64,000 nt of DNA, taken from assembly GCA_039105265.1 (NCBI GenBank), contig JAPFFF010000001.1:9734001-9798000 (forward strand). The letters run 5' to 3'. Made by a program: the position numbers and the translations under genes. This document shows positions 44,326-54,539 of this stretch, piece after piece. The notes beneath the pieces were generated by a model. It ran no database searches, had not been told where the DNA came from, and saw only the letters and a list, made by a program, of their open reading frames with translations. This DNA is from Tritrichomonas musculus (Eukaryota > Parabasalia > Tritrichomonadida > Tritrichomonadidae). The first letter of the stretch is position 1. Each line of letters starts with the position of its first letter.

Positions 44326-47300
44326 TCATTGAATAATATAATCATTAGCAGTAATTCCTTTAACAAATGGTGCACATGAATTATTTTCTAAAACAATCAT
44401 TTTTGTATGTAAACCAGTTAACGCATTTTTTTGAATAGTCAATTTTGACATTTGATTTCCATTCATTTGAAGATTAATATTCTTACCTTGTTTAACAGAA
44501 TTGTTTTCAATAATATCTTTATAATCAGATGATTTGATTACATTCTTCTTAAGCGATACTCCTTTTAATTTTAGAGATTTGGTTTGTCCATTATTATTCC
44601 AAATGGTATAACATTTGGGTGCAAGAGCAATCATGTTTTCACCTGTTTTTTCAATAGCACAACCAAGAACCTTTTTTTCATCTTCGATTGTATTAATTGA
44701 AGGGTTTGGCATGAATTCGTAAACATGTTTGTCATAGAATTCTTTGTTTTTGATAACATGATTGAATAATTGAGTTGGAGGTTCATTTGGATTACCTGAA
44801 ACAGCATAGTACATTGAATCAGTATCTCCTTCAATATAATGAATTTTATCCATGTCCAAGCATTTATTCATGAAATCGTAATAGAATGTTAAATACCAGA
44901 ATTTGGCATTATCAAGTGTCCAAAGTGATTCTTGTAAACAAGTTGTACAATGATATGATTTTGGAGAATGTTGTATCATAAATGTGTTATCATTTAATTG
45001 AGCACCTCCCATATAAGTTTGTGATATAATTGATTGATAAGCCTTATTTGCATCACAGATTTTGATTTTAGAGAACTTCTCAGTATTCATTCCATCATAT
45101 CCATAAGAACCATTCATTGAGATTTTATAGAACTTCTCATTCCCCTTTGATTTACCAGATATGATATCCTGACGTTTTTTCATAAATTCATTAACAAATT
45201 GGTTGAATCCAGTGTGACATTCATATTGTGAAACAGATTTGACATCATCGATTATCAATCCGTGGTCGAGAAGGAACCAAAGGTAATAATTTGAGAAAAC
45301 CATGTATTCCCCATTTGTGTCAAGCAACATTGTTAATTTACGTTCTTCCTTATCGATTGAATTTAAATTGTTTGATTTCATGTAATTGTACATGTATGAA
45401 CCAATTGTTTCTTCATTATTTGTGATATTAATGTTTCGAAATACTGGTGGGAAATTAATGAAATAATTGATTTTTGATTTGGGACATGATAGTTTCACAA
45501 CAGCATAGAAAACATAATTTGGTTTATTTGAAAAACGTGATTTTGAAGTTATGATTTTCATACAACGTTCTCGAGATTGTTTATCCTTTGCTTCAATCCT
45601 TCGAATGAAAGCACCTGGCATGAACATAATTCCTCCATGGTACTTAATAAATGGATGTGGATTTGAACTGAATGATGAAGGATAAAGTGAATTGAAATCA
45701 ATTCCAAGAATATGTGTTTGAACGTTTTGAGTTTCATAAGAGATTACCTTGTTATTAATTCCGTCGTAACGGAATTTGTTGATATGAGTTTCACCTTTGA
45801 TGTTAACACGATGCATTACATTTGATAATCCACCAGCAATTGCATTTCGAATTGTATAATATTCATCTTCATTATTTATCAAAGTTGGAAGATGATGTAG
45901 TTTGCAATATTTTTTTAATTGAATTCTCAATGCAGTTATTTTTGGGTCATCTCGTTTTCGAAGTTTATTACATTCAGCGCAAGCCAACAAACAATTTGAA
46001 AATTCATGTCCAATATCATTGTTAATTCTATCAAGAGTTGGTTTGTTTTGATATGTGAAATGCTCTTTGCAAAGATGACATTTACCCTTAATTGAGTCAT
46101 TGTAAAGTTTGAGAAATGCTTTGTAATCATTGGACGAAACACATTTTGAAAGGTCTCTTTTAATTGGATGAGATAAGTTATATCGTTCATCTTGTTTGTA
46201 ATAATTTTCACATTTGAATTGCCACCATTTAGGATTTGGAATGAATTCGTTGTATTTATGTATAGGATTGTAATTTTCATGAGGATTGAAATCCTTGTAT
46301 GCCAAAGCATATTTTATACAAGATGCATTCTTAGATAATGATAGATTGGATATCAAATCAACTTTGTATTGAGCATTGAGTTGAATTAAATTGTCAATTG
46401 GTTTAATCATCATTTCAACATCATTGTCATTATAAGCAAGCAAGTAATCCCATCGTGTTTTATAGTTTTTAGCATCTTCGAGATATATTTGATAATCAGA
46501 TTCTGAGAGTGGATTTTTTTGGTTGAGATAGCTGTCAAAGTCGTTGTATGAAAATGGTTCAGATTTAGATAATACTTCATTATAGTTTGATGAATTGACA
46601 GCCTCATATGGGAAAACACCTTTCACAGAATTAGTTTCACCACCAAAATCAATACCAAATTGTTTTAATGTACCTCCAGCAACAAATGATTGAGCATCAA
46701 TGAATCGTAATTTTGTTGGAAGGTGGTCTGAAACGAGAATGAATTGTTTTAATGAAGATATTGTTCCAATTAATGAATTTGATTCAACTTTCCAGTGTGA
46801 ATGATTGAGATATTTCTTGAACAAATTAGAATCAAATCTTGATGAATTAAATCCGAAAACGGTTATGGTATAAATATTTGTATCAATATCATAAATTTTA
46901 TCAGCAGGGAGAAACGATTTGTCATAAACGATTTTATCATTCAGTACTTCCATCGATTGTTCGAACAACCATGAAATCCATTCTGGAATAAACTCTTCAG
47001 AATCCTTTAATGAGAAATGTTTTGTAATTAATCCTGAAGATAATTTAACACATGAAGCAACAGAAAGAGGTATTAAACGTGAATTGATTACAGTTGAATC
47101 AGAAATCGATTTGTTAACTGATTGTTCCATCGTTTCAAAATCGTATGTCATATAATAAATGTTAGGTTTCCATTCTAAATCGTATGCCAAACAATATTCA
47201 TAAACTGGATTGTTTAAGATATGTGGACAGAATGGAAGTGGTTCCTTGTTTGGAATAAAGTTCTTCTTGAAAACTCCATCACAATGTTTGACATGAGATT

Positions 47301-49173
47301 CAAATCTAAACATATTTTCAGCTCCTCGATGAGTGTATGAATGACATTTTGGACAAATATGTATTTGAGTTAGTTTTTCAGGATTCTTAATATACATAAT
47401 ATGAATAATTTGGTCTTTCGAGAAAAGTAATGCAGAATGAGTTGGATAAGATTTATCGAAAAACCATTGTTCAGATAAGTCATAATATGAAGAATTATCG
47501 TTTTTAGTGAACTCATATATATTAATATTGAGATGATGTTTCTTAGCTAATTCTTCCATTTGTTCCATCGTTACTCCTTTGAATTCTTTGAGAATCTTTA
47601 ATCCTTGTTTTGGAATTTTGGTGTTATATTCAATGTTATGTTCTTTGAGAAGGATTTTTTTAGCAACCTTAGTTCTATCTTGTACTCGATATTTTTGAGT
47701 GTCTGCAAGTTTATGTATTTCAACATTATTTACAATTATGATATCACTCAAACAGATTGCAAGAAATCGATAGAAACATAATTTATCATCTTCATTGTCA
47801 GATATAATAAAATCATTTTTGATGAATTCTTCTGGTAAATCTTTGATATGTCCAGTAACCTTTCGCATTCGTGAGACAGTAAATGAAATTGAACCAACGA
47901 TTGTTAATTTAGTTGATGAAGATGATGTTTCATATGAATTGAGATTCGATTCAATATACATTTTAACATAATCAAGGTCCTGAATTGAATTTACAATAAT
48001 TGGAATTGATTCTTTAAAGTTTCTCCATTTGATTTCACGAGCCTCATATTCATATTTATTTTCATCAGAATCTTCACCAAAATTAACTGTAGGAGATTCA
48101 AATACACCAGATAATTGGAAATGAATTTTGAATGGTTTTAGTTCTCTATCAAATACTTGTTGCAATGATTCGAAGATTTGATTTAATGATGAGATTTGAT
48201 TGAAATAATAAATAACAATTGGGGAGCCATTGTATTGTTTCTGAGCAATATTTGTTTCGGGATAGTTGTTATAATAATCCCAAACCTCAACTGCTTTATC
48301 AAAATCATGTGGTTCATTAATCATAAGATAATAATTGTGTTTTGATTTAAATTTGTTATTGAATTTATCAAGATATTCATATAATTCTTCGTTTTCAGGA
48401 ATGTAATATTCAAGCAAATGGGATTTATCGTGAATTTCTTTTTGTTCAATTTTCTTGAGATTCTCTTCTTTATTATATTGTTTAATTAATTTAATTGCAT
48501 TATCGACTGCTTCATAAGCACGTTTAATTGCATTTTCAAGTTTTTCTTTTTTCAATTGATTATCAAATTTGTTCTGAGAATTAATTCTTACAAGTTCATC
48601 TAAAGAATTGATTTGTTTGTATTCGTTTTTATCAAATTTGTTGAAGAAATTATTATCATCACGAACTTGTTTATCATGAAATTCTTGATTGATTTGTTGT
48701 TGTTGTTCATTGAAATATTGATAATCAGATTCATTTGGTTGTTCATCTTCATAAAATGATTCACGATTTAATATATCTTGATAATTGTGTTCATAAGATT
48801 TATTTAATTCATGCTGTTTATTATAATATTGATTATATGTTTCATTCAATTCATCATCATTAATCGATTCATTATTAATATAATCTAGATAATTTTGTTC
48901 ATATTGACGACGATTTTGTTCATGAGTTATGAAATTATCAAGTTTTATCAGAAAATCATCACTATTATTAAAATCAAGCCCAATTATTTGTTGGGCATTA
49001 TGTTGATTAAGATATGTATATAATGTTCTGATATTTCGTAATTTAGCACCTCCTCGATATCGACGAGTATCTGCAATTTCAAGATTTTCATTAAGTCCTT
49101 GATTAATATTATTAATAGATTCAACAATATCGTCATTAGTAAAATCAATAAATGAATTTTGGTTGAAAGCCAT
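44326..49173 (-). CDS. protein-primed family B DNA polymerase of the Polinton, with HNH-like insert
   Basis: 1615 residues from the ATG at 49173. Replicates the element from its ends. Residues 1-300 are an N/Q/E/Y-rich charged extension, possibly the terminal-protein region. At about 605-635 lies a Cys/His cluster (CPKCHSYTHRG...HVKHC). Exonuclease motifs: DFETME at 678, FNSSRFDSNLF, and YNDNDVEMM. At about 1033-1075 sits an HNH-like motif: CHLCKEHF, PTLDRINNDIGHEFSNC, ACAECNKLRKRDD. Polymerase motifs: DFNSLYPS at 1159, KISMNGSYG near 1350, DTDS at 1450. It is the last gene before the right terminal repeat and reads inward. Confidence 0.92.
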   Translation of the reverse strand: MAFNQNSFIDFTNDDIVESINNINQGLNENLEIADTRRYRGGAKLRNIRTLYTYLNQHNAQQIIGLDFNNSDDFLIKLDNFITHEQNRRQYEQNYLDYINNESINDDELNETYNQYYNKQHELNKSYEHNYQDILNRESFYEDEQPNESDYQYFNEQQQQINQEFHDKQVRDDNNFFNKFDKNEYKQINSLDELVRINSQNKFDNQLKKEKLENAIKRAYEAVDNAIKLIKQYNKEENLKKIEQKEIHDKSHLLEYYIPENEELYEYLDKFNNKFKSKHNYYLMINEPHDFDKAVEVWDYYNNYPETNIAQKQYNGSPIVIYYFNQISSLNQIFESLQQVFDRELKPFKIHFQLSGVFESPTVNFGEDSDENKYEYEAREIKWRNFKESIPIIVNSIQDLDYVKMYIESNLNSYETSSSSTKLTIVGSISFTVSRMRKVTGHIKDLPEEFIKNDFIISDNEDDKLCFYRFLAICLSDIIIVNNVEIHKLADTQKYRVQDRTKVAKKILLKEHNIEYNTKIPKQGLKILKEFKGVTMEQMEELAKKHHLNINIYEFTKNDNSSYYDLSEQWFFDKSYPTHSALLFSKDQIIHIMYIKNPEKLTQIHICPKCHSYTHRGAENMFRFESHVKHCDGVFKKNFIPNKEPLPFCPHILNNPVYEYCLAYDLEWKPNIYYMTYDFETMEQSVNKSISDSTVINSRLIPLSVASCVKLSSGLITKHFSLKDSEEFIPEWISWLFEQSMEVLNDKIVYDKSFLPADKIYDIDTNIYTITVFGFNSSRFDSNLFKKYLNHSHWKVESNSLIGTISSLKQFILVSDHLPTKLRFIDAQSFVAGGTLKQFGIDFGGETNSVKGVFPYEAVNSSNYNEVLSKSEPFSYNDFDSYLNQKNPLSESDYQIYLEDAKNYKTRWDYLLAYNDNDVEMMIKPIDNLIQLNAQYKVDLISNLSLSKNASCIKYALAYKDFNPHENYNPIHKYNEFIPNPKWWQFKCENYYKQDERYNLSHPIKRDLSKCVSSNDYKAFLKLYNDSIKGKCHLCKEHFTYQNKPTLDRINNDIGHEFSNCLLACAECNKLRKRDDPKITALRIQLKKYCKLHHLPTLINNEDEYYTIRNAIAGGLSNVMHRVNIKGETHINKFRYDGINNKVISYETQNVQTHILGIDFNSLYPSSFSSNPHPFIKYHGGIMFMPGAFIRRIEAKDKQSRERCMKIITSKSRFSNKPNYVFYAVVKLSCPKSKINYFINFPPVFRNINITNNEETIGSYMYNYMKSNNLNSIDKEERKLTMLLDTNGEYMVFSNYYLWFLLDHGLIIDDVKSVSQYECHTGFNQFVNEFMKKRQDIISGKSKGNEKFYKISMNGSYGYDGMNTEKFSKIKICDANKAYQSIISQTYMGGAQLNDNTFMIQHSPKSYHCTTCLQESLWTLDNAKFWYLTFYYDFMNKCLDMDKIHYIEGDTDSMYYAVSGNPNEPPTQLFNHVIKNKEFYDKHVYEFMPNPSINTIEDEKKVLGCAIEKTGENMIALAPKCYTIWNNNGQTKSLKLKGVSLKKNVIKSSDYKDIIENNSVKQGKNINLQMNGNQMSKLTIQKNALTGLHTKMIVLENNSCAPFVKGITANDYIIQ
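45950..46075 (-). other. HNH-nuclease-like motif within the polymerase gene
   Basis: Two CxxC pairs frame PTLDRINNDIGH and NCLLACAECN, the layout of HNH endonucleases, located between the exonuclease and polymerase domains. Confidence 0.7.
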
Positions 49174-49192
49174 TTATCAAAAATAAAAATGT
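49171..49192 (-). promoter_or_regulatory. T-rich pre-ATG motif before the polymerase gene
   Basis: CATTTTTATTTTTGATAAATG on the minus strand includes the start codon; compare 2606-2629. Confidence 0.4.
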
Positions 49193-49215
49193 GGAAAAAA
49201 ATTAGTTCAAAAATT

Positions 49216-49479
49216 AATTTTATAACTTGTTCTCAGATTCATTCTGGAGCCCTTATTTAAATTTTAAATCCCAAATTAACTTTGAAATAAATTTTAAAAT
49301 GAGTGTTTAGCGCTTTATGACAGGCCTTGTTCTACAACAGATTATGGAGGCTAATTAAAATTTAAACCCTGTGGATAATTTTTTCGTTAATTTTTAAAAT
49401 GAGGTTTTGAGCTTGGTTCCTGGTATTGGGAGACCTAGAAAAATTATTCGACCACCAATACGAACATACATATACTACT
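49216..49479. repeat. right terminal inverted repeat (264 bp)
   Basis: Mirror of 27288-27551; ends in TACATATACTACT. Confidence 0.95.
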
Positions 49480-49485
49480 CTGCGA
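49480..49485. repeat. 6-bp target duplication, right
   Basis: CTGCGA, identical to 27282-27287. Confidence 0.95.
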
Positions 49486-49812
49486 TGAAATTGTAAGAAA
49501 ACATTTGCTTCACTCCTTAAATAACATATCAACATGTATTATTAATACTATACAGGGTAACATTTGGGCCCCAGGACAAATGGTTGGTGGAAGACCTTGC
49601 TTTTTATCTGACGTAGAAATTTGTACTTTTAAAAGAAAGATTAATGCTTCTTGTTATGATCTTGATTGCTTGAATACAAAATATGCTTTGCAATTGATAT
49701 TAGAACTAAAAGATTACCGTTATGCAAGAGGTAGTTTCATTGCTCAAATGGCTTCTCAAAAAGTTTCACTGCCAAAATCCTATACAGAAACACTCAATAA
49801 AATGATGACATA
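49486..49812 (+). pseudogene. 3' part of the host transposase-like ORF split by the Polinton
   Basis: Continues in the same frame as 27166-27281: DEIVRKHLL, NIWAPGQMVGGRPCFLSDVEICTFKRKINASCYDLDCLNTKYALQLILELKDYRYARGSFI. The GGRP-FLSD start, followed by a helix with a C-rich DLDCLNTKYA, resembles the N-terminal DNA-binding part of DDE transposase-like proteins common in trichomonad genomes; this is from memory and not tested. It stops after KMMT, well short of a DDE domain, so it was a truncated copy. Confidence 0.5.
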
Positions 49813-51169
49813 ATAATCAAAAAAATTAAAAATTGATAAAAGTTAAAAAAATAGCAGATTTATATTTTCCTTTGTTACAAAGATTTCTAATTAAATAATA
49901 TAATCATATTTCTAAAAATTATGCTTCAATTTTAACCAAATGAAGAAGTAAACTCTTTCTTTTAAGTAAAATAACTTTTTAAATAACTTTTTACTTTTTT
50001 TCACAATTTTTTGAATGAATTTGTGAGAGAAAAAAATTGAGAAGCTAATATAAGGTTTTTTGAGAGAAACCCCTGGTTTTTAGAATTACTGTATAATATC
50101 TTTATTTAATGAAATGAAATTCATTATTTTATTATTTTTCTATATTTAAAAGTATATTTATATTTATATTTAAGAATATTAATTGAATTTATTTCATATT
50201 CAATCAAATATATATAAATATTGCCCTTCTGAGGTTTTAAAAATTACATGGTAATCGTATTTTTCTACACCACTTTTTGAAAACTTTTAAACTTTTTGAA
50301 TACTTTTTTAATCATTTTTTTTTTTTCAATTTTTGCTAAATAATGCATAAATATATAGTTCAAATAACTTCCCGATTCATCCAGCAATTCAAGGAAACTG
50401 ATTCGGCTTCCCTCAGCCCCATGGTGATCACTGGTGCGTATATTCCTGAAAAATTATGTAAAAAAAAAAAATTATATCAAAAAAGCAAATAGTTATAATT
50501 TTGAGAGAAAATTTAAATTTACGATTTTTTTGGTTAATTTTCTTAACAGAGTAAGTTAAATTTCACCTTAAGATGGCGGTTTTTTATTTTCCATGGATAG
50601 AAAACCCATTCAAAAAGTGGCGTAGAAAAAAACGATTGTCCAAAATTACGTTCTGTTTAAACTTTTTCAATAAAATAGACCAAGAAAAAAAATCAATTAC
50701 GTTTTACGATTACGTCTACGTGAAAATAATTGGAACACGGGTTTTTTAGAAAAAGTTAATAAAAAGTTGTATTTGAAAAATGATATTTATCTTTAAATAT
50801 TAATATTATATCCTTTCAAATTTGAGAGCTCTAGCTTAGGGGTTAAATTAATTTGTGGCCAAAGTATTGAGTTCGAAACTAAAACTCTTGGCTTTTTTTT
50901 ATTTTTATATAAATTTTGTAATTACGTTTCAATTGGCCTATCTTTACATTTTAATACGTCTTTTCATTGAATTTTATAAAATTTCAATTACGTCCGAAGG
51001 GTAATATAAATATATATAAATACGTTTTTTTCGAAACTTTTTCGCTTCAATACATTTATCATAGATATTTACGTTTTCCGATTATTATGGAGATTAGTGC
51101 TTACAAATTTGAGATGTTTGGTCAATCAAAATGGAAATAGTAAAAAATATATGAAGTGAGAGAGATAAA
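49813..51169. other. AT-rich intergenic region
   Basis: No gene seen. It holds a 30-base sequence also found at 773-802 (49893-49922) and a tRNA-like relic at 50825-50900. Confidence 0.6.
50825..50900 (+). pseudogene. tRNA-like relic with A and B boxes
   Basis: TAGCTTAGGGG (50832-50842) fits a Pol III A box and GTTCGAAAC (50871-50879) a B box. An eight-base T run follows at the right distance (50893-50900). The T arm pairs at four of five positions, but the acceptor and D arms do not pair, so it is not a working tRNA. It could be a decayed tRNA gene or a tRNA-derived element. Confidence 0.3.
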
Positions 51170-51194
51170 AGTAGTATACGTTTGCGGTGATTTC

Positions 51195-51207
51195 AGACCT
51201 TCGGTCT
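51195..51207. repeat. hairpin AGACC-ttc-GGTCT
   Basis: Five-base arms, TTC loop, just inside the possible left end of fossil B. Confidence 0.8.
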
Positions 51208-51209
51208 TC

Positions 51210-51550
51210 AATCCCCTCAAACACTCATTGAAGCACCTTATTTTGGCACCTTTTTGACCTCCCAACACCTTGTTTTAGCCCTTTTTGAGTCCAAAAAGTG
51301 GTCCAACAACTTCCTAAGTGTCCCCATACTTGACTCGGCCTCAATTCCACCCAACTTTTTGACCTCAAAAGTGTCAAATATATGGTTTGTGAACCACAAA
51401 TTGACCCAAATATATGACCCAGTTAGGTGTCTGCAATGAGGATATTTCATACTTTTTAGCTTTGTCATACTCAATAACCAATTGCGGTTATTTTGGACCT
51501 GGCCTTATTTCAACTTTTTTGAAACTTTTTCTGAAAAAATAATTTTTTTC
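51210..51550. other. non-coding leader of fossil B
   Basis: About 340 bases with moderate GC content. A block near 51183 (TTGCGGTGATTTCAGACC) recurs in altered form near 51482 (TTGCGGTTATTTTGGACC), which would fit a terminal repeat with internal repeats. No gene is supported. Confidence 0.4.
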
Positions 51551-52512
51551 ACCCAATGCAAATGACAACCAACGATGTTCAGCGTCAGCAGACGAGACTC
51601 TCCGAGTCGAGCGCCCGCATGATAAAGCCACTTTACTTGTCTGTCAATAAATTATGCGATAAATTGGAAGAGTTTATTGGGACACACAAAGAGACTGACC
51701 CATCCCAATAAACAGGAAAAGTCTCTGCTGCATTTATTGAGACAATTCACGATGATATTCATATAAAATATAACTTTGTAAATGTCGTTGTCAGGAAGCA
51801 AAATTCTGGTAAAACCGTCATCGCTCTCCAAGAAATTATCAAAATAAGCTTTCTAGATACGCAAGGATTTTACAAATCCAGGGATTCTAGAAGAATCTTT
51901 CATCTACTAATCTATATCACGAAAAATGGCGACGAAAACGATAGGAGTTTCCAATCTCTCAAACGCCTCATCAAAATGTCATATATTACCGTTTCCAAGA
52001 AGATGGCAGTCGATTTTTTCACTGAATTAATTGCTGCAAAAAATCTCTACTATCTTGTTAAGCGGGAAGGATTGGAGGGACGTCTAGATGATGGACAAAA
52101 AAATGATATGTTTAAGGTCCTTCATATTACAGATTTCAGTAAAGATTTCCTCCATACACTGATACTTTTTGATGATATTTCAAACAACAAACTATTTTCG
52201 TCCGAAGAATCGTTTTTCTTCCAACAGCTCCGAAGATGCCGACACACAAATATTTCCTACTTTTTATTGATTCAAGGATGGAAAGGCATCAAACCGCATA
52301 TCAAAAATGTGATTACAACTTTGTTCGTTTTTCCTTGCTTCAACCGTCAACAACTGCACTATATTTATTCCCAATCAGCAAGTAATTTGGACTTTGAGGA
52401 GTTCTACAATTTGTACCGGCAACTGTCTGAAGAAAAAAATTATAATCCAGATTCTCATTCCTGCTTAATTGTTCAGGTATCTGAAGGGGGAGAAACCTCT
52501 ATCTCTGTCTAA
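51551..52512 (+). pseudogene. packaging ATPase of fossil B
   Basis: A broken relative of the whole element's ATPase. Recognisable are the strand and P-loop region (NFVNVVVRKQNSGKTVIALQEI), HLLIYITKNGDEND, LHTLILFDDISNNKL (Walker B strand), QLRRCRHTNISYFLLIQGW and CFNRQQLHYIYSQ. The order of motifs equals that at 40962-41876. Confidence 0.75.
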
Positions 52513-52817
52513 GGATTTAAGAAATGTATGATGTTATTTATTGTCTCTTTCATTTGTTGTATCTCTTTTTTTAGTTCTTCTAGCTCGTTGTCAAGGTCAA
52601 TTTCACATTGTGAATTTTGCTTCACTTTTTTGAGGCTCAATACATTCTTGATTCTCGTTATTCGATACCCTTTTATGAGATATAATTTATTAAGTTTATG
52701 CGTTGTAAGTTTATCCATCTCTTCTTTATTCTTGCTATAGTATAAATTGAATTCATCAACTGTATCAAACTCTTTCGTATGCTTTGAGATTGGCTCAATT
52801 ACTTTGATGTCGTTCAT
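52509..52817 (-). pseudogene. coiled-coil protein of fossil B
   Basis: About 100 residues from the ATG at 52817, related to 39107-39568: NDIKVIEPISKHTKEFDTVDEFNLYYSKNKEEMDKLTTHKLNKLY, a basic YRITRIKN patch, then a coiled coil (NELEELKKEIQQMKETINNIIHFL). The frame is open, but the neighbours are broken. The gene lies beside the ATPase and the small amphipathic gene, as in the whole element. Confidence 0.6.
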
Positions 52818-53032
52818 TTCCTTTTCGTAAAACTTCGTTTTAGTTTGTCTCAACAAATAAAATTTCACTTTACTTCAACAAAGGAATATCAAATCTTCCT
52901 GGATTTCCGACAGGCCCTGCAACCGGATTTTGCCAACTATTTGTTGACTGTCTTATACCCGCACCATTGACTCCCAAAGATTTATTGCCAGCAAATTTTC
53001 TGTATAATCGCCTATTTTATTGATTACATTTC

Positions 53033-53174
53033 ATACAGGTCCTCCTATCGCCCCGCCTAGTACTGGAGCGACTTTTGACACGATTTCAGCACCTTTTTTC
53101 AGTACCGGTAATGCTTTTCGGATTACGTTTTTTGCTCCGTTAATGATGTTTTTAAACCAACTTCCGAATGCCAT
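53033..53174 (-). pseudogene. small amphipathic protein of fossil B
   Basis: MAFGSWFKNIINGAKNVIRK, then LPVLKKGAEIVSKVAPVLGGAIGG: the same glycine-lysine amphipathic pattern as 38742-39005, and again divergent from the capsid gene. A protein VI-like role is inferred. Confidence 0.55.
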
Positions 53175-53190
53175 TTCCTTTTAAGTAAAT

Positions 53191-54116
53191 ATGGAGTTTC
53201 AAGAGATGATGTCAATAAAAAAGAATTTGCAGAATTAATCGCAGCAGCTAATCCAGACAAACCATTGGATCAAGGAGATACGGTCAAAATTATCAAAAGT
53301 GAATTGAAAGGAGCATTACTCGCCACAACAAAATCGGACAATATTAATCTCAAAACAGAGAAAATTACTTTGGATATCCTTGGAGGAACTATTCAATTCG
53401 GCCGTTCAAATTTGGCAGGTTTTGGTATCAAACAAGATGTTTATCAAGGACTTGTCAGAAAATTACAAACTCCTTTATTGATTCCATCTCAGGAACTGAC
53501 CAGAGAAATATTCGAAGGAACTGCCAAAGTAAACGGTCTCGAAATCAGCAAGTCAATTCCATTGAGAAATGAGACAAATATCACGATGATGTTTCCAAAA
53601 TCTCCTGCTGACATTACTTGTTTCGACAATATTATGTATCAAAATGTCCAGCTCGTAGTCAATAAACGAACATATTTAGACACAGAATTTGCCAATACTT
53701 GTGCTGCAAGATTTTATCAACATCAGCTTATAGCAAACGAACTAGACGGTGCCTTTGAAGCCATACAAGAATTTGAAGACTCTTTCACACAGCCATTAAA
53801 CGACCCGACAACAGGAAAAAGATATACAATTTACCGCTCAGATGGTACATCATTTGGTATAAACTTCCAACTCGAAAGGAGTAATGCCGGTTATGTATTT
53901 GACGGATTAGATACTGGAAGTACTTCAATAACCATTACTTTTAGAGGCCAGCCAATGTATCGTGGGGATGATGACACATACTTTATTCCCGACCCAGAAT
54001 ATCCCAACATGCATCCTCCCTCACCAGAAGCTTGGATTTGTTCCGATACATATTTCACTTGGAGCGTTAATGGAGTCGAATATTATCAAACAGGCATTCC
54101 GCAAGGTTACGAATGA
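53191..54116 (+). pseudogene. major capsid protein of fossil B, C-terminal part
   Basis: Corresponds to the second half of the whole element's capsid: ETNITMMFPKSPADITCFDNIMYQNV, ARFYQHQLIANELDGAF, EFEDSFTQPLNDP, FQLERSNAGYVFDGLD, ITFRGQPMYRGDDDTYF, HPPSPEAWICSDTYFTWSVNGVEY. The N-terminal half is not present upstream. Similarity is moderate, marking a different subfamily. Confidence 0.8.
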
Positions 54117-54184
54117 ATATGAGTACCTGCCGGAAAAGAGTAAAAAAAACAGTAAATCAATATTTTTTTGCGCCAGCTCAGTAA

Positions 54185-54532
54185 AGAGCCATAAACGACT
54201 CAATACTCCAACTTCAAGAAAACAGTGAAATTGTCAGGCTTTATTTCGTTCCCTTCTGCGTCTGTAAGCCATATCCTAAACTCCCTTTTTGTCCCGACAA
54301 ATTCGTATTTCTTATTGTCGTCCGGAGGAGTCAAATTGGCGTATCAGACAAGAGAATCTTCGTACTCATCTCTTTGAATAAATGAAGCATGCATTTTTGT
54401 TTCTCCGTCCAGATATCCATTACAGGTGACTCGACAATATTGGAAGGAAATATATCGTTTATTCAATGAATTTGTAAATTCTGAGGGCAAAATATTGTTG
54501 TGCTTTTTGGTAATGAAGTATGTCTTTGGCAT
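54185..54532 (-). pseudogene. small virion-like protein of fossil B
   Basis: The well kept part (TYFITKKHNNILPSEFTNSLNKRYISFQY) matches the 126-residue protein at 34806-35186. It lies directly after the capsid piece. Broken. Confidence 0.55.
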
Positions 54533-54539
54533 TTATTTT

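Larger units (their letters stand above)
27288..49479. mobile_element. Polinton (Maverick), 22,192 bp, looks whole and young
   Basis: Bounded by 264-bp terminal inverted repeats starting AGTAGTATATG and by a 6-bp target duplication CTGCGA. It contains, in order: small DNA-binding-like gene (+), fibre (-), 840-residue protein (+), 398-residue protein (-), small virion-like protein (-), integrase (-), major capsid (-), amphipathic virion protein (+), coiled-coil proteins, packaging ATPase (+), 165-residue protein (-), KilA-N (-) and protein-primed DNA polymerase (-). All main frames are long and open and I see no evident breaks. The two terminal repeats look identical by eye, so the insertion is recent. 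The AGT...ACT ends, integrase, polymerase, ATPase and capsid together define the family. Confidence 0.97.

Noticed and set aside
50825-50900. Functional tRNA gene
   Set aside because: Acceptor and D arms do not pair.
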